Shown here piece by piece: positions 35,285 to 44,757 of a stretch of DNA of 64,000 nucleotides. Position numbers and translations under genes: made by a program. The stretch covers positions 59,489 to 123,488 of the forward strand of contig CAKZNT010000052.1 of NCBI GenBank assembly GCA_937132065.1. The letters run 5' to 3'. Each line of letters starts with the position of its first letter. The stretch's first letter is position 1. This DNA is from an uncultured Loktanella sp. (GTDB lineage: Bacteria; Pseudomonadota; Alphaproteobacteria; Rhodobacterales; Rhodobacteraceae). The notes beneath the pieces are model-generated. The model was given only the letters and a program-made list of their open reading frames with translations. It was not told the DNA's origin and searched no databases.

Positions 35285-36727
35285 ATGTCGATGCACAGCC
35301 ACCCCCTATTAAAGGATTTTCGCGCAAGCGAGGATGGTGGCATTCTGGTGTTCTGGGCCGTTTGTTTGGTGATCTTCATGGGGCTTGTCGGCCTCATTTT
35401 TGATATGGGCCGTTTGGCGAGCACACAGTCGGAACTGCAATCTTATGCGGATTCGGTTAGTCTTGCTGCCGCTGCCGAACTTGACGGACGCGGTGACGCA
35501 ATCACCCGCGCACAAGGCGCCGCAAGCGCATTGATCTTAGACACCCAGACATATGCACAGGGCGCACCGGCGCTAATTTCTGACGATGTCGTCACCCTAA
35601 CATTTTATGAACCAAGCGCCGACGGATCGTTTTCCGATGATCCCACGCTTGAGACGACTAACCCCTACCGCGCGCGGTTTGTCGCCACAGATATCGCGGA
35701 TCATACGATTGCTCCGGGGTTCGCGGCGGCATTCGTCGCAATTTCGGGCCAAGACGCGTTTAACACCGCCACATCCGCAGACGCGGTTGCTGGGTTTTCG
35801 CTGGAGGCGTGTAATGTCGCCCCTGTTGCCGCCTGCCTGCCAGTGCTTGATTTTGACGCAAGCACAAGCATCGGCTCTACGCTAGAGCTGCACACCTCTG
35901 TCAACCTGACCAACCTGCTGCCTGGACAGATTGCGGCGGTCAATACGGTCACAAATCTGCTCGACGGGCTTGAAATTTGTGCGGGTCTTCTTGGCGCACA
36001 ACTGGAAGCCTGCCTTATTGCGGCGCGTGCCCCAGAGACAGCTTGCTCTGGTCGTGGCGGCCTTGAAATCTCTGCCGACCTGTCAGGCTCGGACCTCATG
36101 AGCGCCTTAAACACCCGCTTTGGCGAGTTCAGCGGCATCGTTGCGGGCCTTGCGGGTGATCCCGACTTTTCAGGGGCGCCGAACGTCTTGTCAGGGCTGA
36201 CCAACGCCTTGGGTCTTTGCCTGCCGAACCTGCTTCCGAGCCTTAGCGATCTTGGTTTTCCCGAAGATGATTGCATCAGCGCAGGATCATGTGCCTTGCA
36301 AGGTGACGGCGGTTGGGCGCTGGGCCGTCAGGCCTATATTGACGCCAATTACAACGGCAACGACCCGCATCCGACGGCGCGCACACGGTTCGAATTCTAT
36401 CAAGCCGAGATTGCAGCCGCTGCAACGCCCGGACCGCTTCTCAACCTTGGCGGGTTGCTTGGCGGGTTCACCCCACAGCTTTGCGCGCCACAAGCCGATC
36501 AGGATCCAACACGCCGCTTGATGGTGATCGCGGGGATCGACTGTTTGTCAGCGAGCGTTGACGCCTCGATCTCGACGCCCCCTGTGCAGCAGTTCTTTGA
36601 AGTCTTTACGCTTGGTCCTGCGGAAAACGGCATCCTTCAGGTCGAAATCAGCGCCTGTTTGGGTGGCGACTGCGGGCAAGGCAACCTTGGCACAGACGTG
36701 CGCGACATCGTGAGGTTGGTGCAATGA
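35285..36727 (+). CDS. TadG-like pilus protein
   Basis: 480 residues. The N-terminal FRASEDGGILVFWAVCLVIFMGLVGLIFDMGRL matches the TadE/TadG-type signal-anchor, followed by a large extracytoplasmic domain with several Cys (for example CNVAPVAACLPV and CSGRGG). The usual TadE-type Glu at +5 after the Gly is Phe here, so it may not be processed by the prepilin peptidase. AGGAGA lies upstream of ATG 35285. It overlaps the next gene by ATGA. Confidence 0.75.
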   Translation: MSMHSHPLLKDFRASEDGGILVFWAVCLVIFMGLVGLIFDMGRLASTQSELQSYADSVSLAAAAELDGRGDAITRAQGAASALILDTQTYAQGAPALISDDVVTLTFYEPSADGSFSDDPTLETTNPYRARFVATDIADHTIAPGFAAAFVAISGQDAFNTATSADAVAGFSLEACNVAPVAACLPVLDFDASTSIGSTLELHTSVNLTNLLPGQIAAVNTVTNLLDGLEICAGLLGAQLEACLIAARAPETACSGRGGLEISADLSGSDLMSALNTRFGEFSGIVAGLAGDPDFSGAPNVLSGLTNALGLCLPNLLPSLSDLGFPEDDCISAGSCALQGDGGWALGRQAYIDANYNGNDPHPTARTRFEFYQAEIAAAATPGPLLNLGGLLGGFTPQLCAPQADQDPTRRLMVIAGIDCLSASVDASISTPPVQQFFEVFTLGPAENGILQVEISACLGGDCGQGNLGTDVRDIVRLVQ

Positions 36728-37212
36728 CGTTTGCAACTCTCTCACGCTTTCGGCGCGACGAGTCGGGCACGGCGCTCGTTGAATTCGGCCTGTTGCTGCC
36801 TACCCTGCTGTTATTCCTTGCGATCTCGGTCGAGGGCAGCCGCACGTTCTGGTCCTATCAAACCACGATCACGGGCGTGCGCGATGCCACGCGGTATCTG
36901 TCTCGCGTTGTTGCCGCCGACATCTGCGCGACAGGCGGGTCGACAACCGCATGGGACGACAAGCTTGGCGAGATTGTGCGCACGTCACAGGACGGCCAAT
37001 CGCTCTTCCCGGCAGCGGTCACAATTGGTGCAGTGACCTCGTCGTTGACCTGCGCGACAGGGGCGTATCGGAGCGGTCAGGCCTCCGTGGCGTCCGTCAC
37101 CGCGCAGTTGCAAATCGACTATCCGTTTGCGGGTCTCTTTTCCCTTGTCGGGGCATCGGTGAGCACCGTGAACACAACCGTCACCGATAGCGCAAGGATG
37201 CTGGGATCATGA
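36724..37212 (+). CDS. TadE-like pseudopilin
   Basis: 162 residues. FRRDESGTALVEFGLLLPTLLLFLAISVEG is the TadE-type pseudopilin leader: cleavage after Gly, Glu at +5, Phe at +6. Assists Flp pilus assembly. Overlaps neighbours on both sides by 4 bp. Confidence 0.88.
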   Translation: MTFATLSRFRRDESGTALVEFGLLLPTLLLFLAISVEGSRTFWSYQTTITGVRDATRYLSRVVAADICATGGSTTAWDDKLGEIVRTSQDGQSLFPAAVTIGAVTSSLTCATGAYRSGQASVASVTAQLQIDYPFAGLFSLVGASVSTVNTTVTDSARMLGS

Positions 37213-37835
37213 TGGCACATCTTGCCTCCCGCACGCACCGTTTCGCAGGTGATGAAGACGGCGCAACGCTCGTTGAGTTCGCGATTGTGCTCGCCATTTT
37301 CATGTTCATCTTTTTTGGGCTTATCGATTTTGCGCGGCTCGGATTTAGCAATGTGCTTGCTGAAAAGGCGACCGAGAAAGCGGTGCGCATGGCCGTGGTC
37401 CGCCCTGCAATCTGCGACGATGTGCCGGTCGTGAACCAGCGTGGGCTTGTCGGGGTTCTTTCGCTGGATTTACCCAACGGGACACCTTGCAGCGCCCGCC
37501 AAGGGCTTTGTGTGAGTCCCAGCGTAACCACCTGCACTGGCACGCTTGATAACCCGACTGTGGCGACAATCTGGGGACAGGTCCAGCCGCTGCTGCCTGT
37601 GAACACCCGCCCTGAAAACCTCGCGTTTTCATATAGCTATGACGCGAACCTCAACCGTGTCGGCGCAGCCTATACACCCATTGTCACGGTCGCCTTGGCG
37701 GACCTGCAATTTGATTTCATCTCACCACTCGGAGCGCTCGCAAGGCTCTCTGGCGCGCAGAATGCCGACGAACTGGGGGCAAGCTTTCTGTTTCCCTCCA
37801 TGAGCGCGTCGCTGCCTGCAGAAGACCTTAGATAG
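37209..37835 (+). CDS. TadE/TadF-like pseudopilin
   Basis: 208 residues. FAGDEDGATLVEFAIVLAIFMFIFFGLIDFARL: same cleavage motif as Flp and the previous gene, then a hydrophobic helix. The mature part has several Cys (AICDDVP, PCSARQGLC, TTCTG), suggesting disulfides. Second pseudopilin of the locus. Confidence 0.85.
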   Translation: MMAHLASRTHRFAGDEDGATLVEFAIVLAIFMFIFFGLIDFARLGFSNVLAEKATEKAVRMAVVRPAICDDVPVVNQRGLVGVLSLDLPNGTPCSARQGLCVSPSVTTCTGTLDNPTVATIWGQVQPLLPVNTRPENLAFSYSYDANLNRVGAAYTPIVTVALADLQFDFISPLGALARLSGAQNADELGASFLFPSMSASLPAEDLR

Positions 37836-37845
37836 GAGCGACCTC

Positions 37846-39024
37846 ATGACCATTGCACAGCCAAACATGGAGCCAAGCGCATCCGAGCACATTGTCGCAA
37901 AGCCGCGCGCAACGCGGGTGCTTCTGATCGCGCACACACCATCGCTAGCCGACGTAATGCTGGGCGAGATGGCGCAAGACGCCAATGTCACAGGATCGGT
38001 TTTTGACGGCACGCTTGCGGGCGCACTTGCGGCAGATGCATCGCAACTACAGTCCGCTGATTTTGTGGTTTTTGAGCTTGATGATATTGCTGCGGATCTC
38101 GCAGCACTCGCGACCCTGTCGACGCGCACAATCGCCGTTGCCAAGACAACAATCGACGCGGATCAAACCGCCCGCCTAAAGGCGGCTGGCGTTCAGGATG
38201 TAATGACATTGAAAGCGCCTGAAACTGCGCCGCCACCCGCCCCTGTTGTGGCCCCAGCGCCTGCGCCGACCCCGATCGCGCAAACGGGGGGGCAGGTCAT
38301 TGTGTTCATGCGCGCACGCGGCGGTGCGGGGGCGACAACGCTTGCGACCAACCTCGCCGTTGGGCAGGCTGCGAGCGCGTCCACCGCCCTGATCGACCTC
38401 GACATTCAAAACGGGGCGATTGCCCTCGCGCTTGATCTGTCGGACTCTGGCGAAGCGACCAAGCTAATCAAGGGGCAAGTCGCCCCTGATGCTGCGTTCC
38501 TTGATCGGGCGATGCAGCGCCATAGCAGCGGGCTTGATGTGTTGACCGCGCCTGATGTCTTTGCCCCGCTAAGTGCGATTACCCCCGCGCTGGTCGCGCG
38601 TCTGATCGACACCCTGCGCGGACGTTACGCCCACGTGGTGATCGACATGCCGCAAGCGGTTGTGGAATGGATCGCGCCCGTTCTGGAGCGCGCCTCAAAG
38701 GTGGTTTTGGTCAGCGACATGACCTTGCCCGCCCTCAAGCGCAGCAAGCGGTTGCTTGACCTGATTGGCGACGAACACATGACCCTGCCCGTGCAAACCG
38801 TCATCAATTTCGAGAAAAAGCCGATGTTCAAATCTGCGGCACATAAAGAGGCCGAGCGCCTCATCGGGCAGCCTCTGGATCACTGGGTTCCTGCAAATGC
38901 GGTCGCCGCCCGCCGTGCCACGGATATGGGTATCCCGCTGGCAATCGGTGCAAAACGCGCGCCGATCTCAAAGGCAATCGCCACACTGGGCGCGGCGATC
39001 TTTGCCGTAAGCGACAAGGAATAA
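37846..39024 (+). CDS. cpaE: CpaE/TadZ-like pilus localisation ATPase
   Basis: 392 residues. An atypical receiver-like N-terminal domain (about 20-120), a Pro/Ala linker, then a MinD/ParA fold. The deviant Walker A reads ARGGAGATTLA, with Arg where the signature Lys is usual, as in several CpaE proteins. LIDLDIQNG is the switch. Places the Tad machine at the pole. Confidence 0.86.
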   Translation: MTIAQPNMEPSASEHIVAKPRATRVLLIAHTPSLADVMLGEMAQDANVTGSVFDGTLAGALAADASQLQSADFVVFELDDIAADLAALATLSTRTIAVAKTTIDADQTARLKAAGVQDVMTLKAPETAPPPAPVVAPAPAPTPIAQTGGQVIVFMRARGGAGATTLATNLAVGQAASASTALIDLDIQNGAIALALDLSDSGEATKLIKGQVAPDAAFLDRAMQRHSSGLDVLTAPDVFAPLSAITPALVARLIDTLRGRYAHVVIDMPQAVVEWIAPVLERASKVVLVSDMTLPALKRSKRLLDLIGDEHMTLPVQTVINFEKKPMFKSAAHKEAERLIGQPLDHWVPANAVAARRATDMGIPLAIGAKRAPISKAIATLGAAIFAVSDKE

Positions 39025-39028
39025 GCAT

Positions 39029-40402
39029 ATGTTTCGCGCATTTAACACACAGCAAGTTGACGATTCACCTGCAGAACAAGAGCCCGTAACAGCCCGCACA
39101 AAGGTGGCGCCAGCGGCGAAAAAGCTGCCCCAGGCGAGTATCAAGAGCCAGCTCCACCAGTTGCTCCTTGAGCAGCTCAACCTGACCATGCTTGATAAGG
39201 TGAGCCAAGATGATCTGCGCCGGGAAATCACCTCCTTGGCGGCAAAATTCTTGCAAGAACAAGGGCAGTTGATGCCTGCGGATGCCTTTCTTATCCTGAT
39301 TGACGAGCTGTTGAACGAAGTGCTGGGCCTTGGCCCGCTCGAGCCGCTATTGGCCGACCCGTCGATCAGCGACATCCTTGTGAACGGTGTTGACCACGTG
39401 TTTGTTGAACGCTCCGGGCTACTTGAGCGCACGAACGTCCGCTTTCAAAGCGAGCGCCACTTGCTGCGGATCATCGACAAGATTGTTTCGAGCGTTGGGC
39501 GCCGCATTGACGAAAGCCAGCCTTGGGTTGATGCCCGCCTTGAGGACGGCAGCCGTGTGAACGCGATCATCCGCCCCTGTGCGATTGACGGGCCAAGCCT
39601 GTCGATCCGCAAGTTCTCAAAGACGCCGTTGCATATGGAAAAGCTGCTAGAGCACGGCGCGCTGTCCAAACCTGCCGCAACCTTTCTTGAGGCCGCAGTG
39701 AAAGGCCGCATGAACATGCTGATTTCCGGTGGCACGGGCTCGGGCAAAACGACGATGCTCAATGCGCTTTCGGCGTTCATCGACCCGCGCCATCGCATGG
39801 TCACCATCGAGGACGCAGCGGAACTCCAGTTGCAGCAAGAACATGTCGTGCGCTTGGAAACCCGCCCTGCAAATTCCGAAGGAAACGGACGGATCACGCA
39901 ACGCGACCTCTTGGTGAATGCCCTGCGTATGCGCCCCGACCGGATCATGGTTGGCGAGGTCCGCGGCAATGAGGCCTTTGACATGTTGCAGGCGATGAAC
40001 ACCGGCCATGACGGGTCGATGACAACGATCCACGCCAACACGGCCCGCGATGCGATTAGCCGTCTTGAGCAGATGGTTACGATGGTCGGCGGCGACTTTC
40101 CGATGCAAGCCGTGCGCTCGCAAATCGCAGCTGGCCTTCAAATCGTTTTGCAACTCAACCGCATGTCTGACGGGCGGCGCAAGGTGATGAGCATTTCCGA
40201 GATTGTCGGTCTCGAAGGGGACGTTGTGATGATGCAAGACATCTTTGTCTTCAAGAAAATGGGCGTCGACGAGAATGGTGATGTGAAGGGACGCATGATG
40301 GCCACGGGCATTCGCCCCAAGTGCTTTGACGCGCTGGCCGCCTCTGGCGTGCCACTGGGCATCGATGCCTTTCAAATTGACGAAACGGGGGGGCTGGCAT
40401 GA
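39029..40402 (+). CDS. cpaF: CpaF/TadA secretion ATPase
   Basis: 457 residues. GspE/PilT-family ATPase with Walker A SGGTGSGKTT (about 232-241), the Asp box, RPDRIMVGEVRG (Walker B region) and MTTIHANT (His box). Hexameric motor that powers Flp assembly. Four bp overlap with tadB. Confidence 0.96.
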   Translation: MFRAFNTQQVDDSPAEQEPVTARTKVAPAAKKLPQASIKSQLHQLLLEQLNLTMLDKVSQDDLRREITSLAAKFLQEQGQLMPADAFLILIDELLNEVLGLGPLEPLLADPSISDILVNGVDHVFVERSGLLERTNVRFQSERHLLRIIDKIVSSVGRRIDESQPWVDARLEDGSRVNAIIRPCAIDGPSLSIRKFSKTPLHMEKLLEHGALSKPAATFLEAAVKGRMNMLISGGTGSGKTTMLNALSAFIDPRHRMVTIEDAAELQLQQEHVVRLETRPANSEGNGRITQRDLLVNALRMRPDRIMVGEVRGNEAFDMLQAMNTGHDGSMTTIHANTARDAISRLEQMVTMVGGDFPMQAVRSQIAAGLQIVLQLNRMSDGRRKVMSISEIVGLEGDVVMMQDIFVFKKMGVDENGDVKGRMMATGIRPKCFDALAASGVPLGIDAFQIDETGGLA

Positions 40403-41349
40403 CCCTCACAACGATCCTCGCGATTGGCTTGTTGAGCGCGGCGCTTCTGGGCGCTGCGGGGCTACGGCTCGTCTTTGCCCCTGAAAACGCACAAGAAAAG
40501 GCGGCGACTAGTCGTATCAAGGGGCTTAACGGCCCTGACGGACACAACCTCGCCACGGCATTGGTGCGCAAGCAAGGGCGTCAAAGCGTTGGCCGTGTTT
40601 ATCCCGTCGTTGGTGATCTTGCGCTCATGGTGCGGCGCGCGGGGCTGGAGGGGCATGAAACGCGCCTGCTGCTTGGCACGCTTGCCGCGGGGCTATTGCT
40701 TGGCGCGGTTCTGATGGTTCCGGTCGGCAGCCCGATTGGCGTGCTAATCGGCCTCGGCATTGCCGCGCTTGGCACTCATTTTGTTCTTAAGACCCGCGCT
40801 CAAAAACGCACGGATGCGGTCACGCGGCAACTGCCTGATGCGCTTGATCTGATCATGCGCGGGTTGCGGGTCGGTCACCCCGTGAATGCGACAATTGCCA
40901 ATGTCGGGCGCACGATGCCTGACCCGATTGGCGCTGAATTCCGCATTCTGTCGGAACAAATCAGCCACGGCGACTACCTAACTGACGCCTTCAACGATCT
41001 GGCCGAACGGGTCGGTCAAGAAGACGTCGAATACCTCGCCGTCGCGATCAGCATCCAACACGGCACGGGCGGTAATCTGGCAGAAATGCTAGGCACATTA
41101 TCCAAGGTGGTGCGCGACCGCATCATCATGCGGCGGCGGATCAAGGCGATTTCCTCCGAAGGGCGCATCTCGGCATATGTGCTCTCGTCCCTGCCCGTTC
41201 TAATCTACGTGATGACCTCGATTACCGCGCCGTCCTATTATGGCGACGTGAGCGACGATCCGTTGATGCGCCCCATCGCCTTTATCATTGTCGGGCTGGT
41301 CGTGGCCAATTTCCTCGCCCTGCGCAAACTTGTTTCGTTTGATTTTTAA
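40399..41349 (+). CDS. tadB: TadB inner-membrane platform protein
   Basis: 316 residues. Type II secretion F domain (LPDALDLIMRGLRVGHPVNATI ... LAVAISIQHGTGGNLAEML) with N-terminal and C-terminal membrane helices. ATGA overlap with cpaF. Confidence 0.94.
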   Translation: MTLTTILAIGLLSAALLGAAGLRLVFAPENAQEKAATSRIKGLNGPDGHNLATALVRKQGRQSVGRVYPVVGDLALMVRRAGLEGHETRLLLGTLAAGLLLGAVLMVPVGSPIGVLIGLGIAALGTHFVLKTRAQKRTDAVTRQLPDALDLIMRGLRVGHPVNATIANVGRTMPDPIGAEFRILSEQISHGDYLTDAFNDLAERVGQEDVEYLAVAISIQHGTGGNLAEMLGTLSKVVRDRIIMRRRIKAISSEGRISAYVLSSLPVLIYVMTSITAPSYYGDVSDDPLMRPIAFIIVGLVVANFLALRKLVSFDF

Positions 41350-41357
41350 GGTGTCTC

Positions 41358-42341
41358 ATGCTTGATTTTGTTGACTTTTCCGATGCCTCCATCCTGACCG
41401 ATCCAAAACGGATGCTGGTTTACGCGATTGGGATTGCTGTCTTGCTGACGGCCTTCGGAGCCGCAGGATTGATTGGCATGCGCGACCGTCAGGCATTGCG
41501 CCTGCGCAGACTGACCACAGCCCTCAACGGCACAGACGCAGGGTTGCGCAAGGCCGATGACCTCGCCCCGTCAGGCTGGAAAAAGGCGCTGATCCCTGAT
41601 GACCCGTCAGAGCGCGCCCAAATCAGATTCCAGCTCGCTCAGGTTGGCTTTGATCGCACAAATTCCGTCGAGATTTTCTTTCTTGTGCGCCTCCTGCTGG
41701 CGATTGCCATGCCTGTCGTTGTTATCGCGAGTGTTCTGCTCGCCAACGCGGGCCTGCTCTCGGCCGAAGCGAGCGCGCAGCTATTGAGCGCCAAGAAAAC
41801 CTCGCTGTTCCAAATTTCCGCGATTGGCACTGGCATCGGGTTTTACGGGCCGAGCATTTGGCTTAATCGGCGGATCAAGGCCCGCCAGTCGCAAATCAGA
41901 ATGGCATTCCCGAATGCGCTTGATCTGCTGCAAATCTCGATGGAGGCAGGGCTCGGTTTTGACGCCGCTATTTCGCGGGTCGGCAAGGAATTGGGGCGAG
42001 TAGCACCAGAGGTGGCCTATGAATTGATCCTGCTGCAAATCGAAGTGCAAGCGGGGCGCGACCGCGAGGCAGCACTATTTGATATGGCCGAACGGATGGG
42101 CATCGAAGAGGCCCGCTCTTTCGCGCTCGTCATCGTCCAGTCGCTCCAATTCGGAACCAGCCTGACCTTGTCGCTCAAGACATATGCCGCTGAAATGCGC
42201 CAGATGCGCGAGCTAGCCGCGCAGGAAAAGGCAAACAAGTTGCCCGTTCAGATGTCTGCGGTCATGTCGGTTCTTATGCTGCCTGCGCTGTTCATGATCA
42301 CGCTGACGCCGATCATTATCCGGTATATGGCGATGTATTAA
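41358..42341 (+). CDS. tadC: TadC inner-membrane platform protein
   Basis: 327 residues. Second T2SF-domain protein: FPNALDLLQISMEAGLGFDAAISRVGKEL and QSLQFGTSLTLSLKTYAAEMR, flanked by hydrophobic helices. Last tad gene here. The secretin (CpaC), CpaB, CpaD, TadD and prepilin peptidase are not in the window. Overlaps the convergent next gene by 4 bp. Confidence 0.94.
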   Translation: MLDFVDFSDASILTDPKRMLVYAIGIAVLLTAFGAAGLIGMRDRQALRLRRLTTALNGTDAGLRKADDLAPSGWKKALIPDDPSERAQIRFQLAQVGFDRTNSVEIFFLVRLLLAIAMPVVVIASVLLANAGLLSAEASAQLLSAKKTSLFQISAIGTGIGFYGPSIWLNRRIKARQSQIRMAFPNALDLLQISMEAGLGFDAAISRVGKELGRVAPEVAYELILLQIEVQAGRDREAALFDMAERMGIEEARSFALVIVQSLQFGTSLTLSLKTYAAEMRQMRELAAQEKANKLPVQMSAVMSVLMLPALFMITLTPIIIRYMAMY

Positions 42342-42763
42342 ACCGCGACACGGCGGCAGGTGGGGAACGGGACGCGTTTCTTTACTGGCGCGGTCATATG
42401 CGTCTTGGTGACGAACGAAATGTTGCGTGCAATCCGTGCTTCGCCATGTGTCGCAGGGATGAAGTGAACTTCGATTTCGTAAGGGTCCAACCCGCTGGTG
42501 CGCGGCAGTTCGACAAAACAATCAAGGTCTTCGTTCGAGACCAACTCGTCCAGAACCTGAACCTCGTTGCAATAGACCTCGACCAACATCCTGCCCGAAA
42601 TCTGGCTTTGCAGATAGATAAAGCCGCCAGAATGATCCCGATCCAGCGTTGCCGTGAGCGTGCCGCCCTGCGTTTCAAACATCACATTGCGACCATAGGC
42701 GCGCCGCATCCAAGCGTCCCGCTCCAGTGGCTTCCAGCGGCAATTGGGCAACATGTCAAACAT
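42338..42763 (-). CDS. Unknown beta-rich protein, 141 residues
   Basis: Not recognised. Opens MFDMLPNCRWKPLERDAWMRRAYGRN; middle is strand-like (GGFIYLQSQISGRMLVEVYC); four cysteines in all. No signal or membrane segment. ATG 42763 overlaps the end of the 68-residue gene upstream by 8 bp, so the two are coupled; an earlier ATG at 42811 exists. Its end overlaps tadC, so a pilus-related role is conceivable but unproven. Confidence 0.6.
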   Translation of the reverse strand: MFDMLPNCRWKPLERDAWMRRAYGRNVMFETQGGTLTATLDRDHSGGFIYLQSQISGRMLVEVYCNEVQVLDELVSNEDLDCFVELPRTSGLDPYEIEVHFIPATHGEARIARNISFVTKTHMTAPVKKRVPFPTCRRVAV

Positions 42764-42962
42764 CGGCGCCCTCCAGTTCTGGTGCAAAATCCGCAGGACC
42801 AACCCGATCAATCACCAGGATCATCCATTCCAGCAAGGCTTTTCTGTTCTGCGAGAGGTGTCCATCAGCCGAGATCGCAAGAGCCTCATTGCGCAGCTCG
42901 GGCCACCGTCGATAAAAATCGACAAGGTCCTCGATCACAATTTCATTCGCTTGCTCTGGCAT
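42756..42962 (-). CDS. Unknown small helical protein, 68 residues
   Basis: Not recognised. MPEQANEIVIEDLVDFYRRWPELRNEALAISADG looks alpha-helical and acidic. Overlaps the 141-residue gene by 8 bp, which indicates a two-gene unit. It is divergent from the regulator gene at 43102. Confidence 0.55.
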   Translation of the reverse strand: MPEQANEIVIEDLVDFYRRWPELRNEALAISADGHLSQNRKALLEWMILVIDRVGPADFAPELEGADV

Positions 42963-43101
42963 CAGACGCCCCCCAAATTTCGGTAACTATGCCTCATACT
43001 TAAACAAACTCGCCATGGGGCCGTGTGTGAATAAACTGTGAAGCGCTTGGTCGGCGGGCAAGCAAGTGTTAACAATTGACAAAACTGGGGAGTTTTAAAC
43101 G

Positions 43102-44742
43102 GTGAACGCAAAACTGGAGATATCCTTATTCGGGACGTGTGTTGTGCGCGTGACTGGAGGACAATCCTGCGAGATCAGGGGCGCCAAGCATCGCGGCCTG
43201 ATTGCGTTGCTGGCGACTGCACCAGTTGGACGGCGCACCCGCACCTACCTGCAAAATACGCTTTGGGGCTATGCGGGATATGATAGCGGTCACCAGAACC
43301 TGCGCCGCGCCTTGTCGGACCTGCGCAAGGTGATGGGTGATGCGTTTGATCACCTGTTTCACACCACCAACGGCGATGTCGAACTTAATTTGGCCGAGGT
43401 CCGCTATATTGGCGACCCGCAGTCTGGCCCGTTCCTTGATGATCTTAACATCTATGAAGATGCGTTTCAGCGCTGGGTCGAAGAGGTGCGCAATGCGCCC
43501 GAGCAGGTCGCCGCCCTTTACAAGATCGCACCGCATTTGCAGCAAGGGCATCCGCGCCCGCGTGTCACCGCCCTGCCCCTTGCGGTTTTGGGGGACGACC
43601 CCGACCTGCGCATTCTCGCTGACTGGACCGCCGAAGAAACCTGCCGGTCCCTCTCGCGCTCCAACCTGCTGAGCGTCATTTCCCACCTTTCAAGCCGCGC
43701 AATGGCGCGCAAAATGATCGACATCGCTGAGGTGCGCAAAACGCTGAACGTCGACTTTCTGGTCACAGGGACATTACGCAAGCAAGGGTCCGAATACGTC
43801 GCCGATTTCGATTTTATTGATGCGCGCAGCGGGGCAATTTTGTGGAACAGGCATTTGACCTGCCCGATCACGGATTTCACCCATGAGTTGCCATCGCGGC
43901 TGGTCAACGTCATCCAGTCCATCGGGCGCACCATCGCAGACGCCGCGATCCGTTACGTCCGCGACCGCCCACTGCCCTCTGTGCAAGATCATCAACTGAT
44001 CATGGCGGGCGTATCCCTTATGCATCGCAGCCCGATCCGCGATTTCGTCGCCTCGCGTCAATATCTCGTTGAGGCCGCCAGCCGTATGCCCAACTCCGCA
44101 GAGGCCTCTGCGTGGCTTGGCAAATGGTATGTCCTTAGCGTCTTTAAGGGGCTGAGCACAGATCGCGTAGGCGACACCCAAAAGGCGCTTGATAGCACCG
44201 CGCGCGCGCTCGACATTGATCCTGTCTCGAGCTTCAGCCTGACCATCGACGGGTTCGCCAACAATAACCTGCTCAAGAACATGGATGTCGCCGAAAGCCG
44301 CTATACTGCGGCGTTGGACGTAAACCCCAACGAGAGCCTATCGTGGTTGTTGCGCGGGGCGTTGATGGCATTTCAAGATGACGGGGCCGCCGCGATCCGC
44401 GCGACCGAGACCGCACGGCAACTTTCGCCCATCGACCCGTTCGGCTACTATTACGACAGCCTCGCAAGCACGGCCTATATCGCCGCGGAGGACTTTGAAA
44501 ACGCACTCGCGCGCGCCGAAATGTCCTTGGCCGTCAACGACAGGCATCTTTCGACGATGCGCACACGCACCACTGCCCTGCACTTTTTGGGGCGGCACGA
44601 AGAGGCGCGCGTCTCGGCGCAAGACCTCACGCGCAGGCATCCGACATTCTGTATCGAAGAATACAAACGCAATCACCCTTCTGCCGATCATCACGCGGGC
44701 AAAAGGGTCATCGAGGCGCTCATCGCCTCAGGCATTCAATAA
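43102..44742 (+). CDS. Winged-helix transcriptional regulator with TPR region
   Basis: 546 residues. N-terminal SARP/OmpR-type winged helix (LEISLFGTCVVRVTGG, GAKHRGLIALLATAPVGRRTRTYLQNTLWG, NLRRALSDLRKVMG). A TolB-like middle follows (DFLVTGTLRKQGSEYVADFDFIDARSGAILW) and TPR-like helices fill the last ~250 residues. It starts with GTG, supported by GGGGAG 9 nt upstream. It precedes the haloperoxidase-like and subtilase genes by 15 bp and probably controls them. Confidence 0.8.
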   Translation: MNAKLEISLFGTCVVRVTGGQSCEIRGAKHRGLIALLATAPVGRRTRTYLQNTLWGYAGYDSGHQNLRRALSDLRKVMGDAFDHLFHTTNGDVELNLAEVRYIGDPQSGPFLDDLNIYEDAFQRWVEEVRNAPEQVAALYKIAPHLQQGHPRPRVTALPLAVLGDDPDLRILADWTAEETCRSLSRSNLLSVISHLSSRAMARKMIDIAEVRKTLNVDFLVTGTLRKQGSEYVADFDFIDARSGAILWNRHLTCPITDFTHELPSRLVNVIQSIGRTIADAAIRYVRDRPLPSVQDHQLIMAGVSLMHRSPIRDFVASRQYLVEAASRMPNSAEASAWLGKWYVLSVFKGLSTDRVGDTQKALDSTARALDIDPVSSFSLTIDGFANNNLLKNMDVAESRYTAALDVNPNESLSWLLRGALMAFQDDGAAAIRATETARQLSPIDPFGYYYDSLASTAYIAAEDFENALARAEMSLAVNDRHLSTMRTRTTALHFLGRHEEARVSAQDLTRRHPTFCIEEYKRNHPSADHHAGKRVIEALIASGIQ

Positions 44743-44757
44743 AACAGGGGACTAAAC

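Noticed and set aside
43076..43081. TTGACA as -35 element of the regulator gene at 43102
   Set aside because: Transcription would then start after the GTG start codon, which has a good ribosome site.
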